Positions 1-7,656 of a stretch of 22,766 bases of DNA are shown here, piece after piece. Made by a program: the position numbers and the translations under genes. The notes below the pieces were generated by a model. That model was not told the origin of the DNA, searched no databases, and saw only the letters and a program-made list of their open reading frames with translations. The DNA comes from a virus. The stretch's first letter is position 1; each line of letters starts with the position of its first letter. Location of the stretch: positions 1 to 22,766 of the IMG/VR virus record IMGVR_UViG_3300031707_000191, one strand, 5' to 3'.

Positions 1-371
1 TCCGCACGACCCTGCACGAGGGCATCGCGGCGGGCGAGACGGTGACAGAGTTGGCGGCGAGGGTCCGGGGCGTGTTCGAGAAGGCCGACGCGTCCCGTGC
101 CGCGACCATCGCCAGGACCGAGACCGCCGAGGCTGCGAACGGAACGCGGTTCCTGGTGTTCGAGGAGTCGGGCGTCACCAAGCACGAGTGGCTTTCGGCG
201 CACGACGCGGAGGTCCGAGACTCGCACGCTGAGGAGGACGGTAACGTCGTGGACATCGGTTCTGAGTTCCCGGTGACCGGACTCAAGTACCCCGGACAGG
301 TTGACGGGCCTCCCGAGGAAGTGATAAACTGCCGGTGCGTGGCAGAGCCCGTAGTGGGAGGCGAGTCGTGA
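1..371 (+). CDS. Mu gpF / SPP1 gp7-like head morphogenesis protein (C-terminal part)
   Basis: The gene enters from the left edge; the reading frame is open from base 3, so the GTG at 42 is probably internal. The visible 122 codons show the hallmarks of the minor head protein family (Mu gpF, SPP1 gp7): an ARTET segment, then a W-containing DAEVRDSH segment with spaced D and H residues, and the terminal INCRC signature preceded by a YPGQ motif. In the family this protein binds portal and capsid and is packaged in small numbers in the procapsid. Its position just before the protease and capsid genes fits, with portal and terminase expected upstream. The stop overlaps the next gene by four bases (GTGA), implying translational coupling. 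The N-terminus is missing, so a fusion to portal cannot be excluded. Confidence 0.88.
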   Translation, partial: RTTLHEGIAAGETVTELAARVRGVFEKADASRAATIARTETAEAANGTRFLVFEESGVTKHEWLSAHDAEVRDSHAEEDGNVVDIGSEFPVTGLKYPGQVDGPPEEVINCRCVAEPVVGGES

Positions 372-1543
372 CGATCAAGGGCGCGATCCCGTACGGCATC
401 CACGGCGAAGGCCCCAAGGCTCCGGAAGGCCAGGCGTGGGACGGTGCCGCCGCAGAGGCCGCGCTCAAGTCCTGGTCGGGCATCGACGCCGAGGAGCCGA
501 CCGCAGAGGCGTGGGCCAAGTTCCGCAAGGGCTTCACGTGGTACAACTCGGCCGAGCCCGCCCTCCAGGGTTCCTACAAGCTCGCGCACCACACGATCTC
601 GGGCGGCAACTTCGTGACGGTCTGGCAAGGTGTGGCGGCCGCGATGGCGGCTCTCATGGGTGCCCGTGGCGGTCTGAACGTCCCGGACGCGGACCGGAGG
701 GGCATCTACAACCACCTCGCGGACCACTACGCCGACTTCGAGAAGGAGCCGCCCGAGTTCAAGGGCGAAGCGGAATACCCGGGTGGCAAGTTCAAGGTGC
801 TGGGGGTCAAGGTCAGCGACGAGGGGAACCGGGTGTTGCGGTTCGTCGGCAGCGACGAGAACGAGGACCGCGACGGCGACATCATCGTTCAGGACGGCTG
901 GGACCTCCGCACGTTCCGCAAGCACGGCGTGTTCTTGTGGGGCCACGACCACGACATTCCGGCCATCGGCAAGCCGCTCTCGGCCAGGGTCCGCGACTCC
1001 AAGCTGGAGGTGGGCGTCAAGTTCGCGGGCGAGGAGCAGGGACACGACCTCGCGGACCTCGTCTACCGGCTCTACAAGGACGGCTTCCTGTCCTCGACTT
1101 CCGTTGGGTTCATCCCGCAGGAGTGGGAGCCGCGCCAGCCCAAGGCGGGCCAGGAGTCGCAGCGGAGGCTCGGGGTGAAGATCACCTCGGCCGAACTCCT
1201 GGAACTCTCTGCCGTCAACGTGCCCGCCAACGCCAACGCCGTCATCATCGGCGCGGCCAAGGGCGCGTTCGACTCGGCGACCCGGGACGGCCTGGTCAAG
1301 CACGGGTTCCTGCCGCAGGACCGCATCGTGCTCCTCAACGACATGGCCACGGCCTACGCGAAGGCCGTGTCAGACGAAATCCGTGCGGCCGTCAAGGACG
1401 CGTTCAAGAGCTTCGAGCCGGAACGTCACGGCGAGTCCAAGGGGTCGGAGGGCACCGGGCCCGCTCCGGTCGGACCTGGACAAGCGGACGTGACCGTGGA
1501 AGATGTCCGGCGAGAGATCGAGGGACTTATCTCGGGTCGGTGA
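368..1543 (+). CDS. HK97-type prohead protease with N-terminal accessory domain
   Basis: This 391-aa protein should mature the capsid by cleaving the delta domain of the capsid protein. The protease domain spans about residues 140-300. It contains a DRDGDII stretch, a WGHDHD motif with the likely catalytic His near residue 193, and an SSTSVGF motif with the likely catalytic Ser near 243-245, followed by ELSAVNVPAN, typical of the HK97 gp4/peptidase U35 family. Residues 10-130 form a separate helical domain (FRKGFTWYNS, GSYKLAHH, GARGG motifs) often found in phage proteins of this type and of unknown role. The C-terminus (330-391) is charged and may act as scaffold. I chose the GTG at 368 because it overlaps the upstream stop as GTGA; an upstream GTG at 335 is possible but runs deep into the previous gene. 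Confidence 0.9.
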   Translation: MTIKGAIPYGIHGEGPKAPEGQAWDGAAAEAALKSWSGIDAEEPTAEAWAKFRKGFTWYNSAEPALQGSYKLAHHTISGGNFVTVWQGVAAAMAALMGARGGLNVPDADRRGIYNHLADHYADFEKEPPEFKGEAEYPGGKFKVLGVKVSDEGNRVLRFVGSDENEDRDGDIIVQDGWDLRTFRKHGVFLWGHDHDIPAIGKPLSARVRDSKLEVGVKFAGEEQGHDLADLVYRLYKDGFLSSTSVGFIPQEWEPRQPKAGQESQRRLGVKITSAELLELSAVNVPANANAVIIGAAKGAFDSATRDGLVKHGFLPQDRIVLLNDMATAYAKAVSDEIRAAVKDAFKSFEPERHGESKGSEGTGPAPVGPGQADVTVEDVRREIEGLISGR

Positions 1544-1563
1544 ACCCGAGGGGAGGAAAGACC

Positions 1564-2745
1564 GTGGAGCTTGCCGAAATGAAGGTGGCGCTCGGCGAGG
1601 GCTTGAAGCCCGTCAACGAGTACGTCAGCCAGTCCAAGGAGACCAGCGCGAAGCACGAGGCCCGCCTGGCCGAGATCGAGAAGATGCTCAAGGACCGCAT
1701 CAACAGCGTGGTCCCGGGCATGGGTGACGACCTCGCCAAGAGGCCGTTCAACTTCATGAACCTCATCCGTCACGACCTGTCCAAGGGCAGGTACAAGGGC
1801 GCGAGCAACGAGTTCGAGGCCTTGAAGGCCTGGCGCGACAAGCGTGACTTCGTGACCGAGCACGAGCAGGCGCGGGCGGCGACCAAGGCGATGTCCACGG
1901 ACGTAGACGTCCTCGGCGGCTCGCTCGTCCCGACGGAACTCCTCGGGGCGCAGTTCATCGAGAAGCTAAACGCCAGCGCCATCGTGCGCGTCCTCGGCGG
2001 GCGCGACCTGAGCGGCCTGGGCGGCGGCGGGCCGGTCGAGATCCCCAAGCTCACGGCTGGGGCGACGGCCTACTACGTGGCCGAGGGCGGCGACGGGACC
2101 GAGAGCGACCTGGGCACGGGCGACGTGAAGCTCCAGCCCCGCGAGATGATCGCCATGGTGCGGTACTCGCGCCTCTCGCTCATGGCCGCGATCGTCAGCA
2201 TCGACCGGATGGTCAGGGACGACCTGACCACGCGCTTCGCCCTCAAGGAGGACTACAGCGCGATCAAGGGCGTCGGCCCGAACTCCCCGGTCGGCATCAT
2301 GACGGACGCCAACGTGCCCGCGACGGTGTCGCTGGCGACGTGCACGGTGAAGAAGCTCAAGAACTTCGTCGCCGTGGTCGAGGCCGCAAACGCCCTCAAG
2401 GGGCGGCTCGGCTGGGCGATGTCCCCGGGTGGCTGGGCGATCATCGACGGGCTGGAGGACCTGAACGGGAGGCCCCTGCTCCAGCAGGACCCCACGCAGC
2501 CGACGAAGCGCCTGCTCCTGGGCTATCCGGTCCAGACGACGACGCAGATGGCGACCGCGGAGATCGTCTTCGGCAACTGGGACGAGCTGTTGCTCGCCCG
2601 GTGGGGCACCATCGAGTTCGCGGTGACGACCGAGGGCGAGAACACGTTCAAGAAGAACCAGGCTCTCGTCCGGGCGCTGATGTTCCACGACATCGGCCTG
2701 CGTCACCCCGAGTCCTTCGTGAAGGACACGAACCTCTCGGCGTAG
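1564..2745 (+). CDS. Major capsid protein, HK97 fold
   Basis: A 393-aa protein with the organisation of HK97-family capsid proteins. Residues 1-60 form a charged helical segment predicted to be coiled coil (delta/scaffold domain). A flexible region leads to a conserved SLVPTELLGAQFIEKL segment near residue 120, where the mature shell protein normally starts; cleavage near residue 110 (around KAMST) is an inference. Further family motifs are the G-rich IPKL...AYYVAEG stretch, GVGPNSPVGIM near 240 and the C-terminal FGNWDELLLARWG and ALVRALM segments. The GTG at 1564 has a GGAGG site 7 bases upstream, which favours it over the ATG at 1579. The protein is expected to be processed by the upstream protease and to form the icosahedral shell. 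Confidence 0.95.
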   Translation: MELAEMKVALGEGLKPVNEYVSQSKETSAKHEARLAEIEKMLKDRINSVVPGMGDDLAKRPFNFMNLIRHDLSKGRYKGASNEFEALKAWRDKRDFVTEHEQARAATKAMSTDVDVLGGSLVPTELLGAQFIEKLNASAIVRVLGGRDLSGLGGGGPVEIPKLTAGATAYYVAEGGDGTESDLGTGDVKLQPREMIAMVRYSRLSLMAAIVSIDRMVRDDLTTRFALKEDYSAIKGVGPNSPVGIMTDANVPATVSLATCTVKKLKNFVAVVEAANALKGRLGWAMSPGGWAIIDGLEDLNGRPLLQQDPTQPTKRLLLGYPVQTTTQMATAEIVFGNWDELLLARWGTIEFAVTTEGENTFKKNQALVRALMFHDIGLRHPESFVKDTNLSA

Positions 2746-2807
2746 GCCAAGAGGAACGTCAACCAGGACCCCAACAGGGACCACAGAAAAGGACAAGGAG
2801 AACTCAG

Positions 2808-3230
2808 ATGGCGAAGATCATGGACGTCCACAGCAAGGTGCTCGTGCACCGCTTCCTGGCTGCGAAGGCCAGGACGGCGACGGAGACCTCTACCGCCTTC
2901 GACCGCCTCGCGGCGGGCAAGGCGGTCAGCGGCCGGGCGATCCTCGTCCTGGACATGGGCGAGTTCACCACCGGCACGTGCCTCGTGTCGCTGGAGCACT
3001 GTGCGACCAGCGGCGGCGGCTACGTGCCCCTGCTCGACAAGACGGGCGCGGCGGTCGCGTTCACGGCGAAGGGCGCCACGGGCGTCTTCACGATGCCGGT
3101 GGAACTCGAACTCGCCGAGCGGTACATCAAGGCCGTGGCGACTGGCGCTTCGACGCCGGTCTATACGAACTCGGTGTACCTGATCGCTCCCGCGTCCGAC
3201 GCCGAGCCGATCACGAACCCCGCCGCGTAA
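2808..3230 (+). CDS. Putative virion protein downstream of capsid (decoration-like)
   Basis: A 140-aa protein with a strong AAGGAG site 7 bases before the ATG. I do not recognise the family. Residues 1-45 are helical and basic. The rest is rich in beta-forming residues, Gly and Thr, without membrane segments or a signal peptide, as in small capsid-decorating or stabilising proteins. Its place directly after the major capsid gene, and the strong hairpin after its stop codon, suggest a protein made in large amounts together with the capsid. The function is inferred from position and composition only; it might instead be a head-fibre base or connector component. Confidence 0.7.
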   Translation: MAKIMDVHSKVLVHRFLAAKARTATETSTAFDRLAAGKAVSGRAILVLDMGEFTTGTCLVSLEHCATSGGGYVPLLDKTGAAVAFTAKGATGVFTMPVELELAERYIKAVATGASTPVYTNSVYLIAPASDAEPITNPAA

Positions 3231-3254
3231 GGACGCGGACTCACTCGGAACCAC

Positions 3255-3289
3255 GGGGAGGCTGGTGGCCCTGCACCGCCAGCCTCCCC
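3255..3289 (+). terminator. Strong 11-bp hairpin between head genes
   Basis: Perfect inverted repeat with arms GGGGAGGCTGG (3255-3265) and CCAGCCTCCCC (3279-3289) and a 13-base loop; GGTG/CACC inside the loop can extend it with a bulge. It lies in the only sizeable gap among the head genes, 24 bases after a stop codon. There is no T-tract, so a leaky terminator, RNase barrier or mRNA-stabilising end is more likely than a full intrinsic terminator. Confidence 0.5.
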
Positions 3290-3311
3290 ACGAACGCGGA
3301 GGGAGAAGGAC

Positions 3312-3650
3312 ATGGCGCTCAAGAAGGAGAAGTTCTCTCAGAACCTTGCGGCCGGTGCGCTGACCTTCACCTCCGAGGACAAGGGCAAGGACACGAAGCT
3401 GTCCTCGGTTCGCCTCAAGTTCTCCATCGCCGTCACGCAGACCGTCACGGTGACGCTGGTGGACTCAGCGGACGCCAACTACGACGTGGTCCTGGCGCGG
3501 GAAAGCCTCGTGGGGGCGACCAGCTACGTCTTCATTCCGCCCTGCGCTGGCGGCGTGGAAGTCCACAGGGACGACAGAATCAAGGTCGAGGTCACGAACA
3601 CGGCCACGCCCGCCGCCGTCGCCTACGGCTCGGTCGTGCAGTTCCAGTAG
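3312..3650 (+). CDS. Small beta-rich putative virion protein
   Basis: A 112-aa protein with a GGAGGGAGAAGG purine-rich ribosome site before its ATG. After a basic N-terminus (MALKKEKF) it alternates short beta strands and turns (LSSVRLKFSIA, TVTVTLVDS, RIKVEVTN). This pattern suggests a compact beta-sandwich. No catalytic motif, Cys cluster or membrane segment is present. It lies between the capsid-adjacent gene and the head-fibre-like gene, so a structural role on the head surface is the simplest inference. I do not recognise the family. Confidence 0.65.
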   Translation: MALKKEKFSQNLAAGALTFTSEDKGKDTKLSSVRLKFSIAVTQTVTVTLVDSADANYDVVLARESLVGATSYVFIPPCAGGVEVHRDDRIKVEVTNTATPAAVAYGSVVQFQ

Positions 3651-3662
3651 GAGGCTCCCGCC

Positions 3663-4541
3663 ATGCCCACCATCGTTGACGGGGTCCTCCAAGACGTCCT
3701 GAGCGTCGAAGCCCTGGTCGGCGACGTGGACCTGATCTCCACGGACGGGTCCCTCTCGTTCGTGGCGAACCCGACGGCGGAAACGCTGGACATCAAGGTA
3801 GTGGGCTTCGGTGCCGCGCCAAAGGCGACCTCGGCCATCTACGGCATCACGCGCCTCTCGGACGACCCGGCCGTGGCGCTGACCCCCATCGCGCTCGGCA
3901 CGAACAACGCGAACTGGACCACGTTGATCGGTGGCGGGGCGACCACGCTCCACAGTCACGCCCTCCCGGCGCACACGCACCCGCTCGCGGACGGGGCCTC
4001 GGACGTGACCGCCAGCGCCGCAGAGGTCAACGCTCTGGACGGCATCAGCGCCAACGTGACGTACACGAACCTGAACGCCCTGACCGGGAGTGGGTCCACG
4101 ACGCTACACACGCACAGCCACGCGGACCTCGGCAACAAGAGCGCCGACGACCATACGCAGTACGCGCTCCTGGCGGGCCGGGCCGGTGGACAGACCTTGC
4201 AGGGCGGCACCGCCGCGAGCGAGGCCTTGACCCTGGAGAGCACGGCGCACGGGACCAAGGGCGAGGTCCGCAGCGTCGGCAACCTCGTTCCCAGCGCCAC
4301 GGGCACCTATGACCTCGGCCAGAACGCGACCCCGAAGGCGTGGAAGGACCTCTGGCTCACGGGCGTCCTCAACGTCGATGGCGTCCAGGTCGTCAAGGAG
4401 CGTGAGACCGGATGGACCGCCCCGACCGGTACGGCCAGCAAGGCAGGTTACGCCGAGGGCACGGCCACGCTTACGCAGGTCGCGCAGACGCTCAAGGCGG
4501 TCGTGGACGCGCTCGTGGGCCACGGCCTGATCGGGGCGTAA
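3663..4541 (+). CDS. Head-fibre / tail-fibre-like repeat protein
   Basis: A 292-aa protein of low complexity, rich in Gly, Ala, Thr and Asn. It contains two HxH clusters (LHSHALPAHTHP near residue 100 and LHTHSH near 145), often found in trimeric phage fibres where they bind metal ions. It also has the DHTQYALLAGRAGGQTLQGG motif common in fibre and appendage proteins. The C-terminus (GWTAPTGTASKAGYAEG, then a short helix ending GLIGA) resembles the end of phage head-fibre proteins. The position between capsid and connector genes, far from the tail-tip genes, argues for a head fibre or capsid appendage rather than a tail fibre. An AGGAGG site lies just before the ATG. Confidence 0.75.
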   Translation: MPTIVDGVLQDVLSVEALVGDVDLISTDGSLSFVANPTAETLDIKVVGFGAAPKATSAIYGITRLSDDPAVALTPIALGTNNANWTTLIGGGATTLHSHALPAHTHPLADGASDVTASAAEVNALDGISANVTYTNLNALTGSGSTTLHTHSHADLGNKSADDHTQYALLAGRAGGQTLQGGTAASEALTLESTAHGTKGEVRSVGNLVPSATGTYDLGQNATPKAWKDLWLTGVLNVDGVQVVKERETGWTAPTGTASKAGYAEGTATLTQVAQTLKAVVDALVGHGLIGA

Positions 4542-4544
4542 ACC

Positions 4545-5150
4545 GTGTCCGTCGCCGAAGCCCTTGGAGACATCCCGGCCTCGCGCTCGATCGTGCGCCT
4601 CAACTCCTTCCAGGCCAAGTGCATCTGGGTGCCCGCGCACGAGATCCACCTCACGGGGAACGGCGCAGAGCCGACGAGGAATCCGACGACTGGAATGCTG
4701 GACTTCGAAGGCTCGGCGGACCAGGCCGTGAGCGGCATCCTCCAGATGCCCCACTCCTGGGCCGAAGGGACCTCCATCCTGACCTTCGTGCACTTGCGCT
4801 TCCCCACCGCGGCCGTGTCGCCGAACGCGGACAGCCGCTGGCGGATCGACGTCAGCCCTAGCGACCCCAGCGGGTCGTTCATCAGAAGCTACGGCTCGAC
4901 CACGGGCGGCACGAAGGTTACGATTGTCAACCCCAACGACGTGCTGGCACACCGCCGGGAGCAACTAACTGGCCCCTGGATGACGGCACTCAGCGCGTAC
5001 CATATCTCGCTCGGGGCGCACTGGAGTTTCAAGCGGTTCGCGGCGACCGACGTGCTGGACACGGACGCGGGGGCCATTGCCCTGCTCGGGATCATGTTCG
5101 TCTTCGGCGCGGACTCCACGGGCTCGCTCCAGACCAACCTGAAGACCTGA
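4545..5150 (+). CDS. Beta-rich virion protein, paralog 1 of a tandem pair
   Basis: A 201-aa protein starting at GTG three bases after the previous stop, with no clear ribosome site, so probably translationally coupled. It is clearly related to the next gene. Shared segments in the same order are GD(I/V)PA.R.IVR, TTGML.F.G..D, Q.PH.W.EG.S, HLRF, TNPN and TDVLDTD.G..ALL, then F.F..DS.GS. The PH-W-EG-S...H-H/LRF pattern occurs in phage virion proteins of unknown function encoded in head/neck regions. The protein is mostly beta-strand with no signal or membrane segment. A neck, whisker or capsid-surface role is inferred from context. Confidence 0.72.
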   Translation: MSVAEALGDIPASRSIVRLNSFQAKCIWVPAHEIHLTGNGAEPTRNPTTGMLDFEGSADQAVSGILQMPHSWAEGTSILTFVHLRFPTAAVSPNADSRWRIDVSPSDPSGSFIRSYGSTTGGTKVTIVNPNDVLAHRREQLTGPWMTALSAYHISLGAHWSFKRFAATDVLDTDAGAIALLGIMFVFGADSTGSLQTNLKT

Positions 5151-5159
5151 GGTGACGCC

Positions 5160-5744
5160 ATGGCAGTGAATGAGTACTTCGGCGATGTCCCGGCCAACCG
5201 CGCGATCGTGCGCGCGACCAATGCGCAGTGGGATGACCTGGCGCACTCAGCGCACGCGATCAACACGCCGGGGGCCGCCACGGACCCGGTGAAGGGCCTG
5301 ACCACGGGGATGCTCGAGTTCTCGGGCACCGTGGACAACATTCTGCCCGGCGCAAGCCAACTCCCCCACGCCTGGGAAGAAGGCTCCTCGGTCGTGCCCC
5401 ATCTGCACCTCCGGTTCTTCAACGCGGCGGCCGGGGTCAACACGCGCTGGAAGCTGGAAGTGGATGTGGCGAGTCCCAACACGGACTTCGCCAACGCCTA
5501 CGGCACGTACACGCTGCACGAGACGATCACCGTGACGAATCCCAACAACGCTGGCACCCACATCAAGGCCGAGTTCTCGGCGCTGGCGATGACGGGCAAG
5601 CTGCTCTCGACGATCATCGCCTGGCGCCTGTCGCGGATGAAGACGGACGTGCTCGACACGGACCCCGGGGTCTGCGCTCTGCTTTCCCTGGACTTCCATT
5701 TCCAGTCCGACTCGATCGGCTCGACCACTGGCATCACGAAGTAG
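5160..5744 (+). CDS. Beta-rich virion protein, paralog 2 of a tandem pair
   Basis: A 194-aa protein nine bases downstream of its paralog. It keeps all the shared blocks (GDVPANRAIVR, TTGMLEFSG, QLPHAWEEGSS, HLHLRF, TNPNN, TDVLDTDPG). The two differ mainly in the region after the N-terminal block and in the middle segment between the HLRF and TNPN motifs. The second His in HLHLRF is Val in paralog 1. The pair looks like an old tandem duplication whose products either form a hetero-oligomer or occupy different positions in the particle. The ATG follows a GGTGACGCC leader with a weak Shine-Dalgarno, again suggesting coupling. Confidence 0.72.
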   Translation: MAVNEYFGDVPANRAIVRATNAQWDDLAHSAHAINTPGAATDPVKGLTTGMLEFSGTVDNILPGASQLPHAWEEGSSVVPHLHLRFFNAAAGVNTRWKLEVDVASPNTDFANAYGTYTLHETITVTNPNNAGTHIKAEFSALAMTGKLLSTIIAWRLSRMKTDVLDTDPGVCALLSLDFHFQSDSIGSTTGITK

Positions 5745-5755
5745 GAGGCAGAACG

Positions 5756-6019
5756 GTGAGCAAGCACGAGGTCAGCCGCGAGGACTCCCTGACGATCCAA
5801 CTCCTGATCGAGCGCCACCGCACCGGAGAGGCAAAGGCCGAACTCCTGCGGATGCAGCAGGCGACCATCGCAGAGGAGGTACTGCGCCTCGTGGGCAATG
5901 CGGCAGGGCGCGAGGTGGCGGCGGGAACCAAGTGGGGACTCACCGGGACCACCATAGAGGTCGAGAACGCCGAGCCCAAGGTCAAGCCGAGGGTGCTCCA
6001 GATGCCGAAGCAGACCTGA
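5756..6019 (+). CDS. Small helical protein of the head-tail region
   Basis: An 87-aa protein with a GTG start and an AGGAGG site that overlaps the end of the previous gene. Residues 5-55 are predicted to be helical and charged (EDSLTIQLLIERHR, AELLRMQQATIAEEVLRLV), and the C-terminus is extended and basic. No known motif is visible. Its place between the paralog pair and the connector suggests a small assembly factor or minor virion protein, but nothing in the sequence proves this. Confidence 0.62.
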   Translation: MSKHEVSREDSLTIQLLIERHRTGEAKAELLRMQQATIAEEVLRLVGNAAGREVAAGTKWGLTGTTIEVENAEPKVKPRVLQMPKQT

Positions 6020-6020
6020 C

Positions 6021-6620
6021 ATGGACCTGACCACGCTCGCCCGCGTCAAGCTGGCAATTGAGAAGAGCTTGACCACGGACGATTCCGCCCTGTCGCAACT
6101 AATATCCGAGGTGTCGGCTGCGGCCGAACGGGAGATGAACCGGGCGGCAGAGACGAAGGCGCGGACGGAGTTCTTCGACACGTTGACGAACCTCGTTTGG
6201 GTCCAGTCGGTTCCCCTTCTCGGATACGGAGACTCGGCCTGCGTCATCACGAAGGTGTCCTACGACGTGTCCTGGGTGTGGCCCACGACGAGCGTGGTGG
6301 ACGCGACCAGCTACTACCTCGACCTCAAGACGGGGCTGCTGTACTTCCGACGCGGGTTCTCGGCCGGGCCTCGGGCGCTCAAGGTGGAGTACACCGGGGG
6401 CATGGAGGGGACCGCTGCCGACTTCGTCGCGGCCTATCCTGACATCGCCCAGGCGGTGGAGCAACAGGTGGTGCACCTCTGGCAGACCCGGGGCCACCTC
6501 GGCCTCCAGAGCGTCAACTTCGAGGGCGGGGCCATCTCGTCGGGCCAGGAGTCGGCCCGCTGGCTCGACTACCCCAAGCGCATCCTCAAGTTCTACCGGA
6601 GGGCTGGCCTCTGTGGGTGA
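6021..6620 (+). CDS. Head-tail connector protein, gp6-like
   Basis: A 199-aa protein whose N-terminus (LTTLARVKLAIEKSL.TDDSALSQLISEVSAAAEREMNR) is typical of the gp6-like connector family (HK97 gp6, SPP1 gp15): a helix carrying an acidic DD/TDD turn followed by a helical hairpin. The central part is beta-rich (YYLDLKTGLLYFRRGFSAGPRALKVEYTGG) and the C-terminal helix (DIAQAVEQQVVHLWQTRG) is also family-typical. These proteins form the ring under the portal that receives the tail. Spacing is one base after the previous stop, and the end overlaps the next gene by eight bases, as expected in a neck-protein operon. Confidence 0.85.
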   Translation: MDLTTLARVKLAIEKSLTTDDSALSQLISEVSAAAEREMNRAAETKARTEFFDTLTNLVWVQSVPLLGYGDSACVITKVSYDVSWVWPTTSVVDATSYYLDLKTGLLYFRRGFSAGPRALKVEYTGGMEGTAADFVAAYPDIAQAVEQQVVHLWQTRGHLGLQSVNFEGGAISSGQESARWLDYPKRILKFYRRAGLCG

Positions 6621-7182
6621 CAGCGGCTTCCGCGTGAACATCGCCTCCTTCGAGCGGGTGCAGGCGATCCTGAACAAGGTGGCTCAGAACGTGCCCAAGG
6701 CCGCGAGCAAGGCCTGCCTGGACGCGGGACGCGTGTTCGTCAAGGAGTTCAAGTCGCGCCGTCTCAGCGGACACGGTCCCAACTCGCTCGGCCGCATCTC
6801 GGGCGACATGGCCCGGAGGACCGAAGCGTATCCGCTGGGGGAGAGGGGGTCGGCCAAGGGGGTCGGCGTTGGCGTGCGAGTTGGCGTCCCCTACGCCAAG
6901 AGCCACGAGGCCGCACCGCTGGGCAAGGCCCCGCTCGTCATCCGTGCGAAGAACGGCCCCTACCTCATCTTCAAGGTCCAGTCGCGGACCGCCACTGGCC
7001 TGACCCACAAGGACACTGGGCGGGCCATCCTCAAGCGCGGCAAGGCCGTCTGGGTCAAGGTCAAGAAGGTCACCATCCCGCCGCGCCTCAACCTCCTCGT
7101 GGACTGGAAGGACTGGTATCCGAGCATGATCCACATGATCGAAGCCAGCATCGTCAAGGCGTTCGGAGACGCGAGGGCGTAG
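6613..7182 (+). CDS. Neck / minor tail protein (HK97 gp10-like candidate)
   Basis: A 189-aa basic protein from a GTG inside the end of the connector gene. Helical N-terminal segment (FERVQAILNKVAQNVPKAASKACLDAG), a basic loop (KEFKSRRLSG), a short Gly/Val-rich strand region (VGVGVRVGVPYAKSHE), and a C-terminal helix near SMIHMIEASIVKAF. This layout, and the place between connector and terminator, match proteins that complete the head-tail joint or tail top. Assignment is by gene order and overall pattern; sequence similarity that I can recognise is weak. Confidence 0.65.
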   Translation: MGDSGFRVNIASFERVQAILNKVAQNVPKAASKACLDAGRVFVKEFKSRRLSGHGPNSLGRISGDMARRTEAYPLGERGSAKGVGVGVRVGVPYAKSHEAAPLGKAPLVIRAKNGPYLIFKVQSRTATGLTHKDTGRAILKRGKAVWVKVKKVTIPPRLNLLVDWKDWYPSMIHMIEASIVKAFGDARA

Positions 7183-7183
7183 C

Positions 7184-7633
7184 GTGGCCGACAGCATACG
7201 AGAAAAGGCGATGCAGGCGCTCGAAACCCTGCTTGCCACCGTGACGGGGTTCTCGGCCGAACAGGTCGAGAGGACCGCGACTGCGGCACCGACCGAGGGG
7301 ACATACCCACGCATCGACGTTCGAGAGGGCATGGACACGTCCTTCGAGAAGACTCCGGACGCCCCGCACCAAAAGGCGGAACACCAACTCGTAGTCGTGC
7401 TCCAGGTGTGGGTCAGCGGCCCGGACGCACCGCAGAAGCGCCTCAACAACCACAAGGCCGACATCGAAAAGAAGCTCAAGACGCACCCGAACTACAAGCT
7501 CACCGCTGGCGTCTGGCAACTCCACGTAACGGGTTCCGACTCCCAGGTGTCCCGCGACCAGCAGTTCAACTCCATGTACATCTCCATCCTCGTGAAGTAC
7601 AGACACGTCCTTGACGACCCCTACACCCCGTAG
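7184..7633 (+). CDS. Tail terminator-like protein
   Basis: A 149-aa protein starting at GTG one base after the previous stop. It begins with an amphipathic helix (IREKAMQALETLLATV), continues with alternating strands (EHQLVVVLQVWVSG), a helix (QKRLNNHKADIEKKLKTHP), and ends with a strand region (NSMYISILVKYRH). This helix-sheet-helix-sheet order and the size fit tail terminator proteins (lambda gpU, HK97 gp10 region), which cap the tail tube after polymerisation. It is directly followed by the tail-tube gene, the usual order in siphoviruses. Family assignment rests on order and pattern. Confidence 0.7.
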   Translation: MADSIREKAMQALETLLATVTGFSAEQVERTATAAPTEGTYPRIDVREGMDTSFEKTPDAPHQKAEHQLVVVLQVWVSGPDAPQKRLNNHKADIEKKLKTHPNYKLTAGVWQLHVTGSDSQVSRDQQFNSMYISILVKYRHVLDDPYTP

Positions 7634-7656
7634 GATGATTACCCAGGAGGAAACCC

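Noticed and set aside
436-1563. Frame upstream of the capsid start, open through the protease gene
   Set aside because: Arg/Gly-rich out-of-frame shadow of the protease; the GTG at 1564 with GGAGG is the real start.
1966-2796. Minus-strand open frame opposite the capsid gene
   Set aside because: Low-complexity product with no recognisable motif; lies fully antisense to the major capsid gene.
3948-4130. HxH-containing repeats in the head-fibre-like gene as a DNA repeat or CRISPR-like array
   Set aside because: Similarity is at protein level and irregular; there are no regularly spaced identical DNA repeats.
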